A stretch of DNA of 57,617 nucleotides from an uncultured Thiothrix sp. GTDB taxonomy: Bacteria; Pseudomonadota; Gammaproteobacteria; Thiotrichales; Thiotrichaceae. Within the stretch, counting starts at the first letter, position 1, and each line of letters begins with the position of its first letter. The translations under genes were made by a program, and so were the position numbers. The notes under the pieces were generated by a model. That model was not told the origin of the DNA. It searched no databases and saw nothing but the letters and a program-made list of their open reading frames with translations. The stretch lies in contig NZ_CALMZC010000005.1 in NCBI RefSeq assembly GCF_937873765.1, positions 1 through 57,617 of the forward strand. The letters run 5' to 3'. Below, one piece after another: positions 28,596-42,122 of this stretch.

Positions 28596-28760
28596 TGCTA
28601 TTCCTTGATAGATTACGTACAAAAGAACTGTGAACTGTTTAAAAGTATAGTGTAGATAAATGCACTCTATAAAAACTTAAATTACTTAGCAGCACTTTGG
28701 CTTGCAGCTTAAGAGCTAGCTAAAGAATCATTGACTTAGCTCAACCCCTAGTGAAAGCCT

Positions 28761-29603
28761 ATGTATAAAACTTTAATCAACACCCCAAACTTAGTCGCAA
28801 GACTGGGGCAAAAAGATCAGATTATTTTTGATTGTCGCTTTAATTTAGCCGATCCCTCAGCAGGAGAGCAGGCTTATCAAGCAGGCCATATCCCTGGCGC
28901 TTTTTATCTGCATTTAGATGCTGACCTCTCCTCCCCTATTCGGGCTGATACCGGACGGCATCCCTTACCGGATATAAAAAACTTTGCTAATAAGCTAGCA
29001 GCTTATGGCTTAAATAGAAACACACAAGTATTTGTTTACGATGATAATAGTGGTGCTTTCGCAGGGCGTACTTGGTGGTTGTTGCGTTGGTTAGGCCATG
29101 AAGCAGTAGCAGTTTTAGATGGGGGTCTCACAGCTTGGATAACGGCTGGTGGTGTTTTGGAGCAAACCCAAGCACATAAGCCCGAGCAAGTAGGCAATTT
29201 CCAAGCTCAAACTCAACCTGACTATTTTCTGACGACTGCAGTTCTAAGTCAGCCACATCCTTATCAACTCATTGATGCGCGTAGTGCAGAACGCTTTCGT
29301 GGAGAACTAGAACCGATTGATCCGATTGCAGGGCATATTCCCGGAGCGCTTAACCACCCTTTAACAGATAATTTAAGCAATGGTCAATTCAAATCCCCAG
29401 AAACTCTTAAACAAGAATGGGAAGCTAAGTTAGCAGGTAAGTCTGCCCGTGAGATTGTGCATATGTGCGGTTCGGGAGTAAGTGCTTGCCACAATTTACT
29501 GGCGATGGAAATCGCCGGCTTAAGCGGTTCACGTCTTTATGTAGGTTCGTGGAGTGAATGGATTCGTGATCTAAAGCGACCGATTGCAACTGGAGATAGT
29601 TAA
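28761..29603 (+). CDS. sseA: 3-mercaptopyruvate/thiosulfate sulfurtransferase
   Basis: The 280-residue protein has two rhodanese domains: an inactive N-terminal one (LIFDCRFNLADP-type start, VFVYDDNSGAFAGRTWWLLR) and a catalytic C-terminal one with VHMCGSGVSACHNLLAME, whose Cys is the persulfide carrier. The CGSGV-type loop favours 3-mercaptopyruvate over thiosulfate. It ends in the conserved LYVGSWSEW. Stops of this gene and of tilS share a TTAA palindrome. The gene symbol is by best resemblance. Confidence 0.9.
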   Translation: MYKTLINTPNLVARLGQKDQIIFDCRFNLADPSAGEQAYQAGHIPGAFYLHLDADLSSPIRADTGRHPLPDIKNFANKLAAYGLNRNTQVFVYDDNSGAFAGRTWWLLRWLGHEAVAVLDGGLTAWITAGGVLEQTQAHKPEQVGNFQAQTQPDYFLTTAVLSQPHPYQLIDARSAERFRGELEPIDPIAGHIPGALNHPLTDNLSNGQFKSPETLKQEWEAKLAGKSAREIVHMCGSGVSACHNLLAMEIAGLSGSRLYVGSWSEWIRDLKRPIATGDS

Positions 29604-30871
29604 GGCTTTGGATAGATGCCCACAACTAGACGCAATTCGTCACCTACATAAACTAAAGGTATCCGCTCCCGCTCCCAAGGCGGGATACCTGCGGTTTGGA
29701 ACAAATGCTTTAATTCTAAGGAGTAGCCTTGCTCTCTCTGCAAACGCTCCCCTCCTTGGCGAAAGCGTACCGTAATGGGTAGACCTTGAGCTTTCGCTTG
29801 TTGCTTTAAGGATGACACTAATATCGACTTACTCAATCCACAGCCTAAAGAATCTAGATAAAAATCCTGCTCCCAATGTTCCCAAACCCAAACTTGGGTA
29901 GGATCATGTGGGCTTAACGGCTGTAAGGCATATAAATCATCACGATAACGGCGTAGTTCGCAGCTTTGCCATTTCACGCAAGGCATGGCATCACTAGACG
30001 CCGCCAGAACATCCATCAAAATAGATTGTAATTTTTTCGCTGCAGGCAGAGTAAATCCTAATTGTTGCAGCCAGTGGCGAATCAGAACCTTTTGCATCAG
30101 CGCATCGACCGCGTTTAAAGCTCGCACTGACAAAGTATGGGGACGACTACCCGCAAATTGTGGTAATTGTTGGGCCAGTAACTGTGCTAAAATCTGCTGC
30201 TGCTCTGCTTGCCAAGCAGCCGCACGACTTAAAGTTTGATTAGCCGCTGGCCAGCGTATTTGTAAACGGGGCAGGATTTCATGGCGCAGGTAATTGCGAT
30301 CAAACTGGGTTTCAGCATTCGTCGGATCTTCCACATAAGGCAATTGATAAAGCGCGGCGTAAGCCTCTAATTGCACACGACTAAAGGCTAACAAAGGACG
30401 ACCCAGTTTACCTAAACCTAAACCACGCACCCTTGGCATCGCTGCTAAGCCAGCTCCTCCACTACCACGTAAAGCATTTAACAAAAAAGTTTCCGCTTGA
30501 TCATCCTGATGATGTGCAGTTAGCAACATCTCATCCGCAGCTAAGTGGGCACTAAACGCTTGATAGCGTGCTCGACGCGCTATAGCTTCTAGGCTTTCAC
30601 CTACTACAGGTTTCAGGTTTAAATAGATGACGTTTAAAGGCAGTTTTAAACCAGCGCAAATGTGCCAAGCATGCTCTACCCAAGCCTCCGCAACAGCTTG
30701 TAAACCATGATGAATATGAATGGCTGCAAATTGAAAACGCTGCGGGTACTGTGTGTACAGGGCTGCACAGGCATGCAACAACACGTGCGAATCGAGACCA
30801 CCGCTATACCCGATATAATATTTGTTAGCCGGGTGAGCTTCGAGGAAAGAAAACACACCCTCCTGAATCAT
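29600..30871 (-). CDS. tilS: tRNA(Ile)-lysidine synthase
   Basis: The 423-residue enzyme adds lysine to the wobble cytidine of tRNA-Ile(CAU). The PP-loop ATP motif is in IGYSGGLDSHVLLHA (residues about 22-36). LTAHHQDDQAETFLLNALRG and the N-type DPTNAETQFDRNYLRHEILP are characteristic. The C-terminal substrate-recognition domain has FRQGGERLQ and the ending PPWERERIPLVYVGDELRLV. It is two bases downstream of accA, a common gammaproteobacterial pairing. Confidence 0.96.
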   Translation of the reverse strand: MIQEGVFSFLEAHPANKYYIGYSGGLDSHVLLHACAALYTQYPQRFQFAAIHIHHGLQAVAEAWVEHAWHICAGLKLPLNVIYLNLKPVVGESLEAIARRARYQAFSAHLAADEMLLTAHHQDDQAETFLLNALRGSGGAGLAAMPRVRGLGLGKLGRPLLAFSRVQLEAYAALYQLPYVEDPTNAETQFDRNYLRHEILPRLQIRWPAANQTLSRAAAWQAEQQQILAQLLAQQLPQFAGSRPHTLSVRALNAVDALMQKVLIRHWLQQLGFTLPAAKKLQSILMDVLAASSDAMPCVKWQSCELRRYRDDLYALQPLSPHDPTQVWVWEHWEQDFYLDSLGCGLSKSILVSSLKQQAKAQGLPITVRFRQGGERLQREQGYSLELKHLFQTAGIPPWERERIPLVYVGDELRLVVGIYPKP

Positions 30872-30873
30872 CC

Positions 30874-31830
30874 TTAAGCTTCTTCGTATTGACCAAAGCT
30901 CAACAAACGCTGATAACGTTTTTCTAAAAGCTTGTCGATATTCATGGCTTTTAATTCACGTAAATTGGCTTCGAGGGCTTCGCCAACGGCTTGGGCAGCA
31001 ACGGGCATATTTCGATGCGCGCCCCCTAAGGGTTCCGGAATAATCTGATCAATTAAACCCAAAGATTTCAAACGATCCGCAGTAATACCCATTGCATCGG
31101 CCGCATCCGCTGCTTTCTCAGCACTTTTCCACAGAATCGATGCGCAACCTTCCGGAGAGATGACCGAATAAGTTGCATATTGCAGCATCATCACACGATC
31201 ACCAACCCCAATCGCCAATGCTCCACCTGACCCACCTTCACCCACTACGGTACAAATAATCGGGGTACGCAACTGCGCCATTTCATACAAATTACGGGCA
31301 ATTGCTTCACTTTGTCCGCGTTCTTCCGCACCAATTCCCGGATAAGCACCGGGGGTGTCAATAAAAGTAATAATCGGTAATTGAAACTTTTCCGCCATCC
31401 GCATTAAACGCAAGGCTTTGCGATAACCTTCTGGGCGCGGCATCCCAAAATTACGTTTAATATTTTCGGCAGTATCTCGGCCTTTTTGATGACCAATCAC
31501 CATAATCGACTGCCCACGGAAACGCGCAATCCCACCCACAATCGCATTGTCATCTGCAAAGGCACGATCACCATGTAATTCAGTAAAATCAGTGAATAAG
31601 GCTTTGACTAAATCCAAAGTATAAGGGCGCTTCGGATGGCGAGCTAATTGAGAGATTTGCCGTGGAGTGAGTTTCGCGAAGATAGAACGGGTCAGGGTTT
31701 GTGCTTTTTCTTCTAATTTGGCGATTTCTTCACTGAGATTGATCTGCGTATCGTCTACAAAACGTAGCTCTTCAATCTTGGCTTGTAATTCGGCAATCGG
31801 CTGCTCAAAGTCGAGAAAATCCGGATTCAT
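30874..31830 (-). CDS. accA: Acetyl-CoA carboxylase carboxyltransferase subunit alpha
   Basis: The 318-residue protein is one half of the carboxyltransferase that makes malonyl-CoA for fatty-acid synthesis. Family marks: [19 protein letters not shown] at the start, [58 protein letters not shown], and [20 protein letters not shown] for the oxyanion loop. Length matches the E. coli protein. It heads an accA-tilS unit. Confidence 0.98.
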   Translation of the reverse strand: MNPDFLDFEQPIAELQAKIEELRFVDDTQINLSEEIAKLEEKAQTLTRSIFAKLTPRQISQLARHPKRPYTLDLVKALFTDFTELHGDRAFADDNAIVGGIARFRGQSIMVIGHQKGRDTAENIKRNFGMPRPEGYRKALRLMRMAEKFQLPIITFIDTPGAYPGIGAEERGQSEAIARNLYEMAQLRTPIICTVVGEGGSGGALAIGVGDRVMMLQYATYSVISPEGCASILWKSAEKAADAADAMGITADRLKSLGLIDQIIPEPLGGAHRNMPVAAQAVGEALEANLRELKAMNIDKLLEKRYQRLLSFGQYEEA

Positions 31831-31943
31831 TATATATAAAAGTCCTGACCAATTAATAACTTGTAGTAAAGTGCTAAACTTTCAGCAGCAAGGTAGGCGT
31901 TTATTTTAACTGCCCTGACGCCCACATGCACTGTTTTATCGCA

Positions 31944-33242
31944 TTAGTGTTGAATACGATACTCTGCTGAATTCGCGTGCGCGATTAAACCTTCCCCGCG
32001 TGCGAGTACCGAAGCAATCTTGCCTAAATCATTCGCACCTTGAGCTGAACAATTAATTAAAGACGAGCGCTTTTGGAAATCATAGACCCCTAAAGGACTA
32101 GAGAAGCGAGCTGTGCGTGAAGTTGGCAGGACATGATTAGGGCCTGCACAGTAGTCACCTAAAGCCTCAGCCGTATAGCGCCCCATAAAAATAGCACCGG
32201 CATGGCGAATCTCTTTGAGTAAAGCTTGGGGATCAGCAACTGATAACTCTAAATGCTCTGGCGCAATATAATTCGCAACCTTGGCCGCCTCTGCCATATC
32301 TTGCACCTGAATCAATGCACCACGCGCCGTCAGTGAGGTCTTAATAATCGCTTGACGTGGCATGGTTTGCACCAGCTTTTCAATACTTGCCTGCACCGCT
32401 TGAATAAAATTCGCATCTGGCGAAACCAGAATAGCTTGAGCATCCTCATCGTGCTCAGCTTGTGAGAATAAATCCATCGCAATCCAATCAGGATCGGTTT
32501 GCCCATCACAAACCACTAGAATCTCGGAAGGGCCGGCGATCATATCAATCCCAACCGCACCAAACACCATACGCTTGGCGGTCGCGACATAAATATTCCC
32601 GGGCCCGACAATTTTATCCACTTGTGGAATCGTTGCCGTACCATAGGCTAACGCTGCAACCGCTTGTGCTCCACCTATTGCAAACACGCGATCCACACCG
32701 GATGCAGCAGCAGCGGCCAATACTAACTCATTCACGTCCCCACCAGGGGTTGGCACGACCATGATTAACTCAGGCACGCCCGCTACTTTAGCGGGAATCG
32801 CATTCATCAATACAGAAGAAGGGTAAGCAGCTTTACCACCGGGTACATATAAGCCTACACGATCTAAAGCAGTGACTTGTTGGCCTAATAAAGTACCATC
32901 TGCCTCCGTATAAGACCAAGACTCCAGCTTTTGCCGCTCTGCATAGCGACGAATCCGTTCTGCAGCTTGTTGCAAGGCAATACGTTGATCGGTAGGTAAA
33001 TTATTTAAGGCGGCCTGCAAACGTTCTGGAGCAATTTCTAGTTCTTGCATGGAACTAGCCTGCATGCGATCAAAGCGGTTCGTGTATTCGACCACAGCTG
33101 CATCGCCACGGCTACGCACATTTTTGATAATTTCATTGACGGTACTAAATACCGCCTCGTCAGAGACGCTTTCCCAAGCCAATAAAGCATCGAGTTGTTG
33201 CCAGAAACTTTGATCTTGGGTGGATAATTGTTGAATCTTCAT
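31944..33242 (-). CDS. hisD: Histidinol dehydrogenase
   Basis: The 432-residue enzyme carries out the last two oxidations of histidine synthesis, from histidinol to histidine with NAD. Recognised by [67 protein letters not shown] and [12 protein letters not shown]. Zinc and catalytic His/Glu residues are in those last segments. Last gene of the murA-hisG-aroG-hisD run, seven bases after aroG. Confidence 0.98.
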   Translation of the reverse strand: MKIQQLSTQDQSFWQQLDALLAWESVSDEAVFSTVNEIIKNVRSRGDAAVVEYTNRFDRMQASSMQELEIAPERLQAALNNLPTDQRIALQQAAERIRRYAERQKLESWSYTEADGTLLGQQVTALDRVGLYVPGGKAAYPSSVLMNAIPAKVAGVPELIMVVPTPGGDVNELVLAAAAASGVDRVFAIGGAQAVAALAYGTATIPQVDKIVGPGNIYVATAKRMVFGAVGIDMIAGPSEILVVCDGQTDPDWIAMDLFSQAEHDEDAQAILVSPDANFIQAVQASIEKLVQTMPRQAIIKTSLTARGALIQVQDMAEAAKVANYIAPEHLELSVADPQALLKEIRHAGAIFMGRYTAEALGDYCAGPNHVLPTSRTARFSSPLGVYDFQKRSSLINCSAQGANDLGKIASVLARGEGLIAHANSAEYRIQH

Positions 33243-33249
33243 GACTAAT

Positions 33250-34961
<1,712 letters not shown>

Positions 34962-34964
34962 TAC

Positions 34965-36930
<1,966 letters not shown>

Positions 36931-37656
36931 ATGAAGCGTTATTTGGCTGAACTAATCGGCACGTTTTGGTTAGTTTTAGGTGGTTGCGGGAGTGCAGTAC
37001 TCGCAGCGGCTTTCCCTGAGGTCGGTATTGGTTTAATGGGTGTGTCTTTAGCCTTTGGCTTAACTGTACTCACTATGGCTTATACCATCGGACACATTTC
37101 TGGCTGCCATTTAAATCCAGCGGTTTCGATTGGCTTATGGACGGGTGGTCGTTTTCCGACTAACCAACTAGCTCCCTATATTGCTGCACAAGTATTAGGT
37201 GCTGTGTTAGCAGCAGCTATCCTCTATCTGATTGCTAGTGGCACAGTAGGTTTCGAGGTGGCTAAAGGCCTTGCATCTAACGGTTATGGTCAGCATTCAC
37301 CAGGAGGTTATTCTTTAGTATCTGCCCTAGTGATTGAAATCGTGATGACTATGTTCTTTTTGATCATCATTATGGGTGCAACTGATGAGCGCGCTCCCAA
37401 AGGCTTTGCACCGATTGCGATTGGTTTAGCTTTAACTTTAATCCATTTGATTAGCATTCCGGTGACTAATACTTCTGTGAATCCTGCGCGTAGCACTGGG
37501 GTCGCATTATTTGTGGGTGATTGGGCTGTGGCTCAATTATGGTTGTTCTGGCTTGCGCCTATCGTAGGTGGCATTTTAGGGGCGGTAACCTATCGCTTTA
37601 TCGCTAGCGAAGCACCTACTGTTGAACACTATCAAACTGTTAGTGATAATCCTTAA
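36931..37656 (+). CDS. aqpZ: Aquaporin Z
   Basis: The 241-residue membrane protein has six hydrophobic spans and both aquaporin signature loops: [14 protein letters not shown] and [15 protein letters not shown]. Start [20 protein letters not shown] is typical of the AqpZ group. The Arg after the second NPA and the upstream His-containing IHLISIP helix fit the narrow water-selective filter rather than a glycerol channel. It conducts water across the inner membrane. A weak hairpin (CCCTC/GAGGG near 37680-37700) follows without a T-run. Confidence 0.96.
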   Translation: MKRYLAELIGTFWLVLGGCGSAVLAAAFPEVGIGLMGVSLAFGLTVLTMAYTIGHISGCHLNPAVSIGLWTGGRFPTNQLAPYIAAQVLGAVLAAAILYLIASGTVGFEVAKGLASNGYGQHSPGGYSLVSALVIEIVMTMFFLIIIMGATDERAPKGFAPIAIGLALTLIHLISIPVTNTSVNPARSTGVALFVGDWAVAQLWLFWLAPIVGGILGAVTYRFIASEAPTVEHYQTVSDNP

Positions 37657-37802
37657 TCTGTTCTTTGAACTAACAATTCCCTCTGTATATAACGGAGGGG
37701 GTTGGATACCCCTGACCGATTACGCATAAAAATTACTTCAACTCTGTATCAGCTAAATATCAGCTTTCCACAGTACGCTGAGTCTCATGACTAACCAAGT
37801 TG

Positions 37803-38933
37803 ATGAGAACTAAGACCATGAAACTACCTTACTGGCTGACCCGCCCACTTACCACTGCCATTTTTTGTACGTTGAGTTTGACCACTATGGCTACCGTCCA
37901 TGCTGCTACCACGATGCCCGATGAAACTGCCCTCCATGACAGTACTTGGCTGCAATGGCCTCATCAGTATACTTATGGTTTGAGCTACCGTAACCGACTG
38001 GATGCTACTTGGGTCGCTATGACCAAAGCGTTGGTACAAAGTGAAAAAGTTCGCATTGTGGTTTACAACGATACCGAGAAAAAACGCATTCAAAGCCTGT
38101 TAGCCTTGGCGGGTGTTCCCTTGAATAGTGTGAGCTTCTTGATTAGTAAGACCAATGATGTTTGGGTGCGCGACAATGGACCGATCTTTGTAAAAGATGA
38201 CGCAGGCCGCTTACAAGTGACTGACTGGGGGTTTAATGGTTGGGGTGGTGATACACCGTATACCCTAGATAATACGGTACCTATAGCCGCTGCCCAACAG
38301 TTGGGTTTACCAAGGATAGACCTAAATAAGATTGTCTTAGAAGGAGGTGCATTTGAAGTGGATGGTCAAGGAACATTCCTAGCGACCCGTAGTGCTATCC
38401 TTGAGGCTAAGCGTAATCCCAATCTAAGCCAAGCAGCTTTGGAACAATACTTAGCGACTCATTTAGGGGTAAGCAAATTCATTTGGTTGGAGGGTGCACC
38501 CGGTGGCAAAGAGGACATTACTGATACTCACATTGATGGTTTTGCCCGCTTCGGTACACCCGAGACCTTAGTGACTATGAGTACATCTGACCTGCAATAC
38601 TGGGGTATTTCCACGGCTGATATTAATAAAATAGCCTCTGCCAGTAATGTTTACGGAGTACCTTATCAGAAGGTGATCTTGCCCCTGACTACTAAAAACG
38701 TAGTCACTACTTATGGTAATAATCTAGGTTACAAAGGTTCATACGTAAATTACTATGTCGGCAACAGCGTCGTACTCGTCCCTGAATACAAGGATAGCAA
38801 TGATAGTGTTGCCAGAAATATTCTCCAAGCGCTGTATCCCACGCGTAGCATTGTAGGTATCGATGTACGTAACCTCTACGCTAACGGCGGCATGGTGCAT
38901 TGCGTCACTCAACAACAGCCGTTTGCCAACTAA
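37803..38933 (+). CDS. Exported agmatine deiminase family protein, Sec-type
   Basis: The protein is about 376 residues from ATG 37803; ATG 37818 is equally possible and no ribosome-binding site decides. A signal peptide covers about residues 15-35 (PLTTAIFCTLSLTTMATVHA). The mature part is the guanidine-group hydrolase fold shared by agmatine deiminase and Porphyromonas-type peptidylarginine deiminase. Catalytic residues are visible as TNDVWVRDNGPIF (Asp), DITDTHIDGFARF (His) and ANGGMVHCVTQQ (Cys). Cytoplasmic AguA enzymes have no signal peptide, so this one works outside the cytoplasm and its substrate may differ. It is followed 15 bases later by a paralogue. Confidence 0.88.
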   Translation: MRTKTMKLPYWLTRPLTTAIFCTLSLTTMATVHAATTMPDETALHDSTWLQWPHQYTYGLSYRNRLDATWVAMTKALVQSEKVRIVVYNDTEKKRIQSLLALAGVPLNSVSFLISKTNDVWVRDNGPIFVKDDAGRLQVTDWGFNGWGGDTPYTLDNTVPIAAAQQLGLPRIDLNKIVLEGGAFEVDGQGTFLATRSAILEAKRNPNLSQAALEQYLATHLGVSKFIWLEGAPGGKEDITDTHIDGFARFGTPETLVTMSTSDLQYWGISTADINKIASASNVYGVPYQKVILPLTTKNVVTTYGNNLGYKGSYVNYYVGNSVVLVPEYKDSNDSVARNILQALYPTRSIVGIDVRNLYANGGMVHCVTQQQPFAN

Positions 38934-38951
38934 TGAATCGGAGATAATTTG

Positions 38952-40055
38952 ATGATCAACCGCCGTCAGTTCCTCAGTTCCAGCTTGCTACTGGGTGCAG
39001 GTAGCTTATTCAGTATCCCCCGCCTTGGCTTGGCTGCGTCCCCCAACACCGGCTGGCGGATGCCTGATGAGGGCGAACCTCATCTGCGTACCTGGATGGC
39101 TTTTGGTGCATCCAAAGCTATCTGGGGCAGAGACTTGCTCCCCGAGGTACGCCGCAACCTCGCCACTATCGCCACGACCATTGCTCGCTATGAGCCTGTT
39201 TCTATGCTAGTCCGCGAGAAGGATGAGGCCATCGCCACTCGTTTATTGGGATCTTCAGCCGTCAAGTTGATCATTTCTCCCTTAGATGATTTATGGATGC
39301 GCGATACAGGGCCGGTATTTGTTCTTAATACAAACGGTGAAAAAGCTGGCGTGAACTTCAACTTTAACGGTTGGGGAGAAAAGCAAGCCTTTGCTCGTGA
39401 TGCTAAGGTAGCGCCTTTAGTGACAGCAGAAGCTGATGTGCCTATGCTGGAAACTCGCTTAGTCCTTGAAGGGGGTGGCATTGAAGTGGATGGTCAAGGT
39501 ACTGCGATCATCACTGAAAGTTGTGTATTAAATGCGAATCGTAATCCGGGTGTTAGCAAGGCAACCTGCGAAGCTGAATTGAAACGCTTACTCGGCTTAG
39601 AAAAAATCATTTGGTTACCGGGTATCAAGGGAAAAGACATCACCGATGGACATACCGACTTTTACGCGCGTTTTGCGAAGCCCGGCGTAGTCGTAGCAGG
39701 CTTTGACCCTGACCCCAAATCCTTTGATCATGCAGTCACCAAACGTCACTTAGCCATCCTCAAAACTGCTACCGATGCACAAGGCAGGCAGCTAGATATT
39801 GCGGTGATGCAAGCACCCAAGAAAGTGAGGGAGCGATATGCTAATGATGAGTTTGCAGCGGGCTATATTAATTTCTATGTGTGTAATGGTGCAGTGATTG
39901 CGCCTGAATTTGGTGATGCCCAAGCAGACCAAGCAGCACATGACACTTTAAAAACACTCTTTCCCGGTCGGGATATTGTGCAAATCAACATTGATGGAGT
40001 AGCAGCAGGCGGTGGAGGTATTCATTGCACCACTCAACAAGAACCTGCTGTTTGA
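38952..40055 (+). CDS. Exported agmatine deiminase family protein, Tat-type
   Basis: The protein is about 367 residues. ATG 38952 is used because GGAG lies eight bases before it; a TTG three bases upstream is less likely. The N-terminus has a twin-arginine signal (INRRQFLSSSLLLGAGSLFS), so it is exported folded. The hydrolase core is homologous to the upstream gene, with DDLWMRDTGPVF, DITDGHTDFYARF and AGGGGIHCTTQQEP giving Asp, His and Cys. The tandem pair is probably one operon of duplicated genes sent out by two different export routes. It ends at a strong terminator palindrome. Confidence 0.88.
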   Translation: MINRRQFLSSSLLLGAGSLFSIPRLGLAASPNTGWRMPDEGEPHLRTWMAFGASKAIWGRDLLPEVRRNLATIATTIARYEPVSMLVREKDEAIATRLLGSSAVKLIISPLDDLWMRDTGPVFVLNTNGEKAGVNFNFNGWGEKQAFARDAKVAPLVTAEADVPMLETRLVLEGGGIEVDGQGTAIITESCVLNANRNPGVSKATCEAELKRLLGLEKIIWLPGIKGKDITDGHTDFYARFAKPGVVVAGFDPDPKSFDHAVTKRHLAILKTATDAQGRQLDIAVMQAPKKVRERYANDEFAAGYINFYVCNGAVIAPEFGDAQADQAAHDTLKTLFPGRDIVQINIDGVAAGGGGIHCTTQQEPAV

Positions 40056-40084
40056 ATAAAAAACACTATACTCTAGGCTCGATA

Positions 40085-40112
40085 ACCAGCTACCTGCAGG
40101 TAGCTGGTCTTC
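40085..40112. terminator. Bidirectional terminator palindrome between convergent genes
   Basis: A perfect 24-base palindrome (40085-40108) with half ACCAGCTACCTG lies between the end of the second deiminase gene and the end of the histidine kinase gene. A T-rich tail (TCTTCT) follows on the plus strand. Confidence 0.75.
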
Positions 40113-41374
40113 TATGATTGAAACGCATGAAAACTCACCGTCACTCGTGCTCCACCCTCTGGCTTATTTTCTAAGCGCAAGATCCCACCATGTAGCCTGA
40201 CGATCATATTGACAATAGCCAGTCCCAAACCCGAACCGCCTTGTGAGGGAGAAATCACGAAATCGGTTTGCTTACGCGCTAACAGAGCAGCGGGAAAACC
40301 AACACCCTGATCCTCCACCGTCACTTGCCCGTTAGCCACCCGAACCTTGATGAGAGGCTTGCTTGCCTGAGAACCATACTTACGCGCATTTTCTAATAAA
40401 TTCCGCACCGCTACACTGGCTAAGCGTGGATCAAGGTGGATAATACTAGTGCTAGCCTCCAACAAGACTGAGTCATCTTCAGGTAACAGGCTTTCAACCA
40501 ACAAATCAAGGCGTACTGCTTGACGTTCTAGCGTGGTTCCTGCATCCAGCCTTGCAAACAGTAGTAAATCTTCCAAGGTATGGCTGGCGGTACGCAAGAG
40601 ACCCTCCATGCGCGTTAAAGCCCGTTGAGGTGCTTCATCACCTCGTTGTGCAGACTCACAGATACCTCGCAAAGCAGCTACAGGAGTACGTAACTCATGA
40701 GCAGTGGCTGAGAGAAAACGCTCACGCTGGCGTAATGAAGCCCAAGCAGGGCGCAAACTCCAATAGGTCAAACCCAAGCCAACTAGCAGCCCCACAACTC
40801 CTAACCCTAACGCCGCTAGCACAATACGATGGACAAATGCCTGATAAGCAGCCTCTCCGGGTAGGGGGTCAGCCACCACAATTACCATGGCTTTGGGAGC
40901 TGTTTCAGTCATCTGATCTGAATAGGTTGGAATTGCATACAAACGATAAGCAGCAGCCTGAGCATCTACACCATTGAGATAGACCTTACGTTTTTCTCCC
41001 ATCACTGCCGAATGCAAAAAACTGAAATCACTTAGAGCAAAACGTGGCTTAGATGGTGCAAGATGATGAATAGGAGTTGTTGCAGGTTCTACCACCCAAA
41101 TATCGTAGGGTGCGGGATAGACATCCGGTTCAAGCTTTAGTAATTCATCATGAAAGACCCCTTGTGCGTCAAACCAAGTGAGTCCATAGACGGTAGTAGC
41201 ATACAAGGCTAATTGCGTGTCTAGATCGGCATCACGCCGTTCCGCTCGCAAATCAATCGCTACCTTAGCCAACACGGCCATGCCCAACAACCAAGCTAGA
41301 CTCCAAGCTAACAACAAGGGCAGACCTAGCCGCCACCATTGCTTCCACTGACTTTTACTAATCAAACGCATCAT
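40112..41374 (-). CDS. Two-component sensor histidine kinase
   Basis: The 420-residue inner-membrane kinase has two membrane helices (about residues 14-36 and 175-200), an extracytoplasmic sensor region between them, and a DHp domain with SATAHELRTPVAALRG whose His is phosphorylated. The ATP-binding domain shows NLLENARKYG (N box), VTVEDQGVGFP (G1) and GGSGLGLAIVNMIV (G2). Layout resembles QseC/PmrB-type kinases. Its start overlaps the response-regulator end by 17 bases, so the two are coupled. The signal is unknown. Confidence 0.93.
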   Translation of the reverse strand: MMRLISKSQWKQWWRLGLPLLLAWSLAWLLGMAVLAKVAIDLRAERRDADLDTQLALYATTVYGLTWFDAQGVFHDELLKLEPDVYPAPYDIWVVEPATTPIHHLAPSKPRFALSDFSFLHSAVMGEKRKVYLNGVDAQAAAYRLYAIPTYSDQMTETAPKAMVIVVADPLPGEAAYQAFVHRIVLAALGLGVVGLLVGLGLTYWSLRPAWASLRQRERFLSATAHELRTPVAALRGICESAQRGDEAPQRALTRMEGLLRTASHTLEDLLLFARLDAGTTLERQAVRLDLLVESLLPEDDSVLLEASTSIIHLDPRLASVAVRNLLENARKYGSQASKPLIKVRVANGQVTVEDQGVGFPAALLARKQTDFVISPSQGGSGLGLAIVNMIVRLHGGILRLENKPEGGARVTVSFHAFQS

Positions 41375-42026
41375 CTAACTGATAGCCTAAGCCGCGCACT
41401 GTCTTAATTAAACTGGGCTCACCTAGCTTACGCCGTAATGAAGCGATGATAGTTTCCTCAACATTAGAACCCGGAGTTTCCAATGTGTCCCACCCATATT
41501 CAAGAATATCATTCCTAGAGACGGCACGCCCTTTACGCACGGCGAGTAGCTCCAACACAACATACTCTTTAGGACGTAGAGGTATCATTACCCCTGCCCT
41601 GCGTACCTCATGCCGCCCACTATCCACTTCTAAATCTGCAATTCGCAAAATGCTAGCACGTGGAGGAGAACCGCGCCTTGCGAGTACATTCACTCTTGCC
41701 AGCAACTCATCCATTGCAAAGGGTTTCACTAGATAATCGTCCGCACCTGACTCTAAACCCTCCACACGATCTTGCACACGATCAAGTGCTGTGAGTAACA
41801 ATACTGGGCTACGTTGACCCGCTGCGCGCCATTCGCGCAGCAAAGCAATCGAGTCACCATCCGGTAGCATCCGATCAAAAATGATCACGGCATATTCGGC
41901 ATTCTGTAGATAAGTGCGTGCCTCACGCAGACTTGCCACTTCATCAACACTGTTACCGACAGCCCGTAAGCGCCGTGCAATCGCTGCACGTAGTTCGGCA
42001 TGATCTTCTGCAAGTAAAATGCGCAT
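41358..42026 (-). CDS. OmpR-family response regulator
   Basis: The 222-residue protein has a receiver domain (MRILLAEDHAELRAAIARRL, phospho-Asp in VIIFDRMLPDGD, switch residues in LLLTALD, Lys in DDYLVKPFAMDELLARV) and a winged-helix output domain (LRPKEYVVLELLAVRKGRA, VEETIIASLRRKLG, TVRGLGYQLDD). Partner of the kinase directly downstream. Target genes cannot be read from the sequence; the nearest is htpG upstream, from which it is separated by a terminator. Confidence 0.94.
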   Translation of the reverse strand: MRILLAEDHAELRAAIARRLRAVGNSVDEVASLREARTYLQNAEYAVIIFDRMLPDGDSIALLREWRAAGQRSPVLLLTALDRVQDRVEGLESGADDYLVKPFAMDELLARVNVLARRGSPPRASILRIADLEVDSGRHEVRRAGVMIPLRPKEYVVLELLAVRKGRAVSRNDILEYGWDTLETPGSNVEETIIASLRRKLGEPSLIKTVRGLGYQLDDAFD

Positions 42027-42071
42027 GGCAATATCCTAGAGCAACTGGTTTTAACCTACATAGTAGCCATA

Positions 42072-42100
42072 AACAAACGCCCTCTTTTGAGGGCGTTTTT
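42072..42100 (-). terminator. Intrinsic terminator of htpG
   Basis: AAACGCCCTC and GAGGGCGTTT form a ten-pair stem with a four-base loop at 42075-42098, with T-runs on both strands. It lies about 25 bases after the htpG stop and just ahead of the response-regulator gene. Confidence 0.85.
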
Positions 42101-42122
42101 CTTTCCAAACTCAGCTTGAGGC

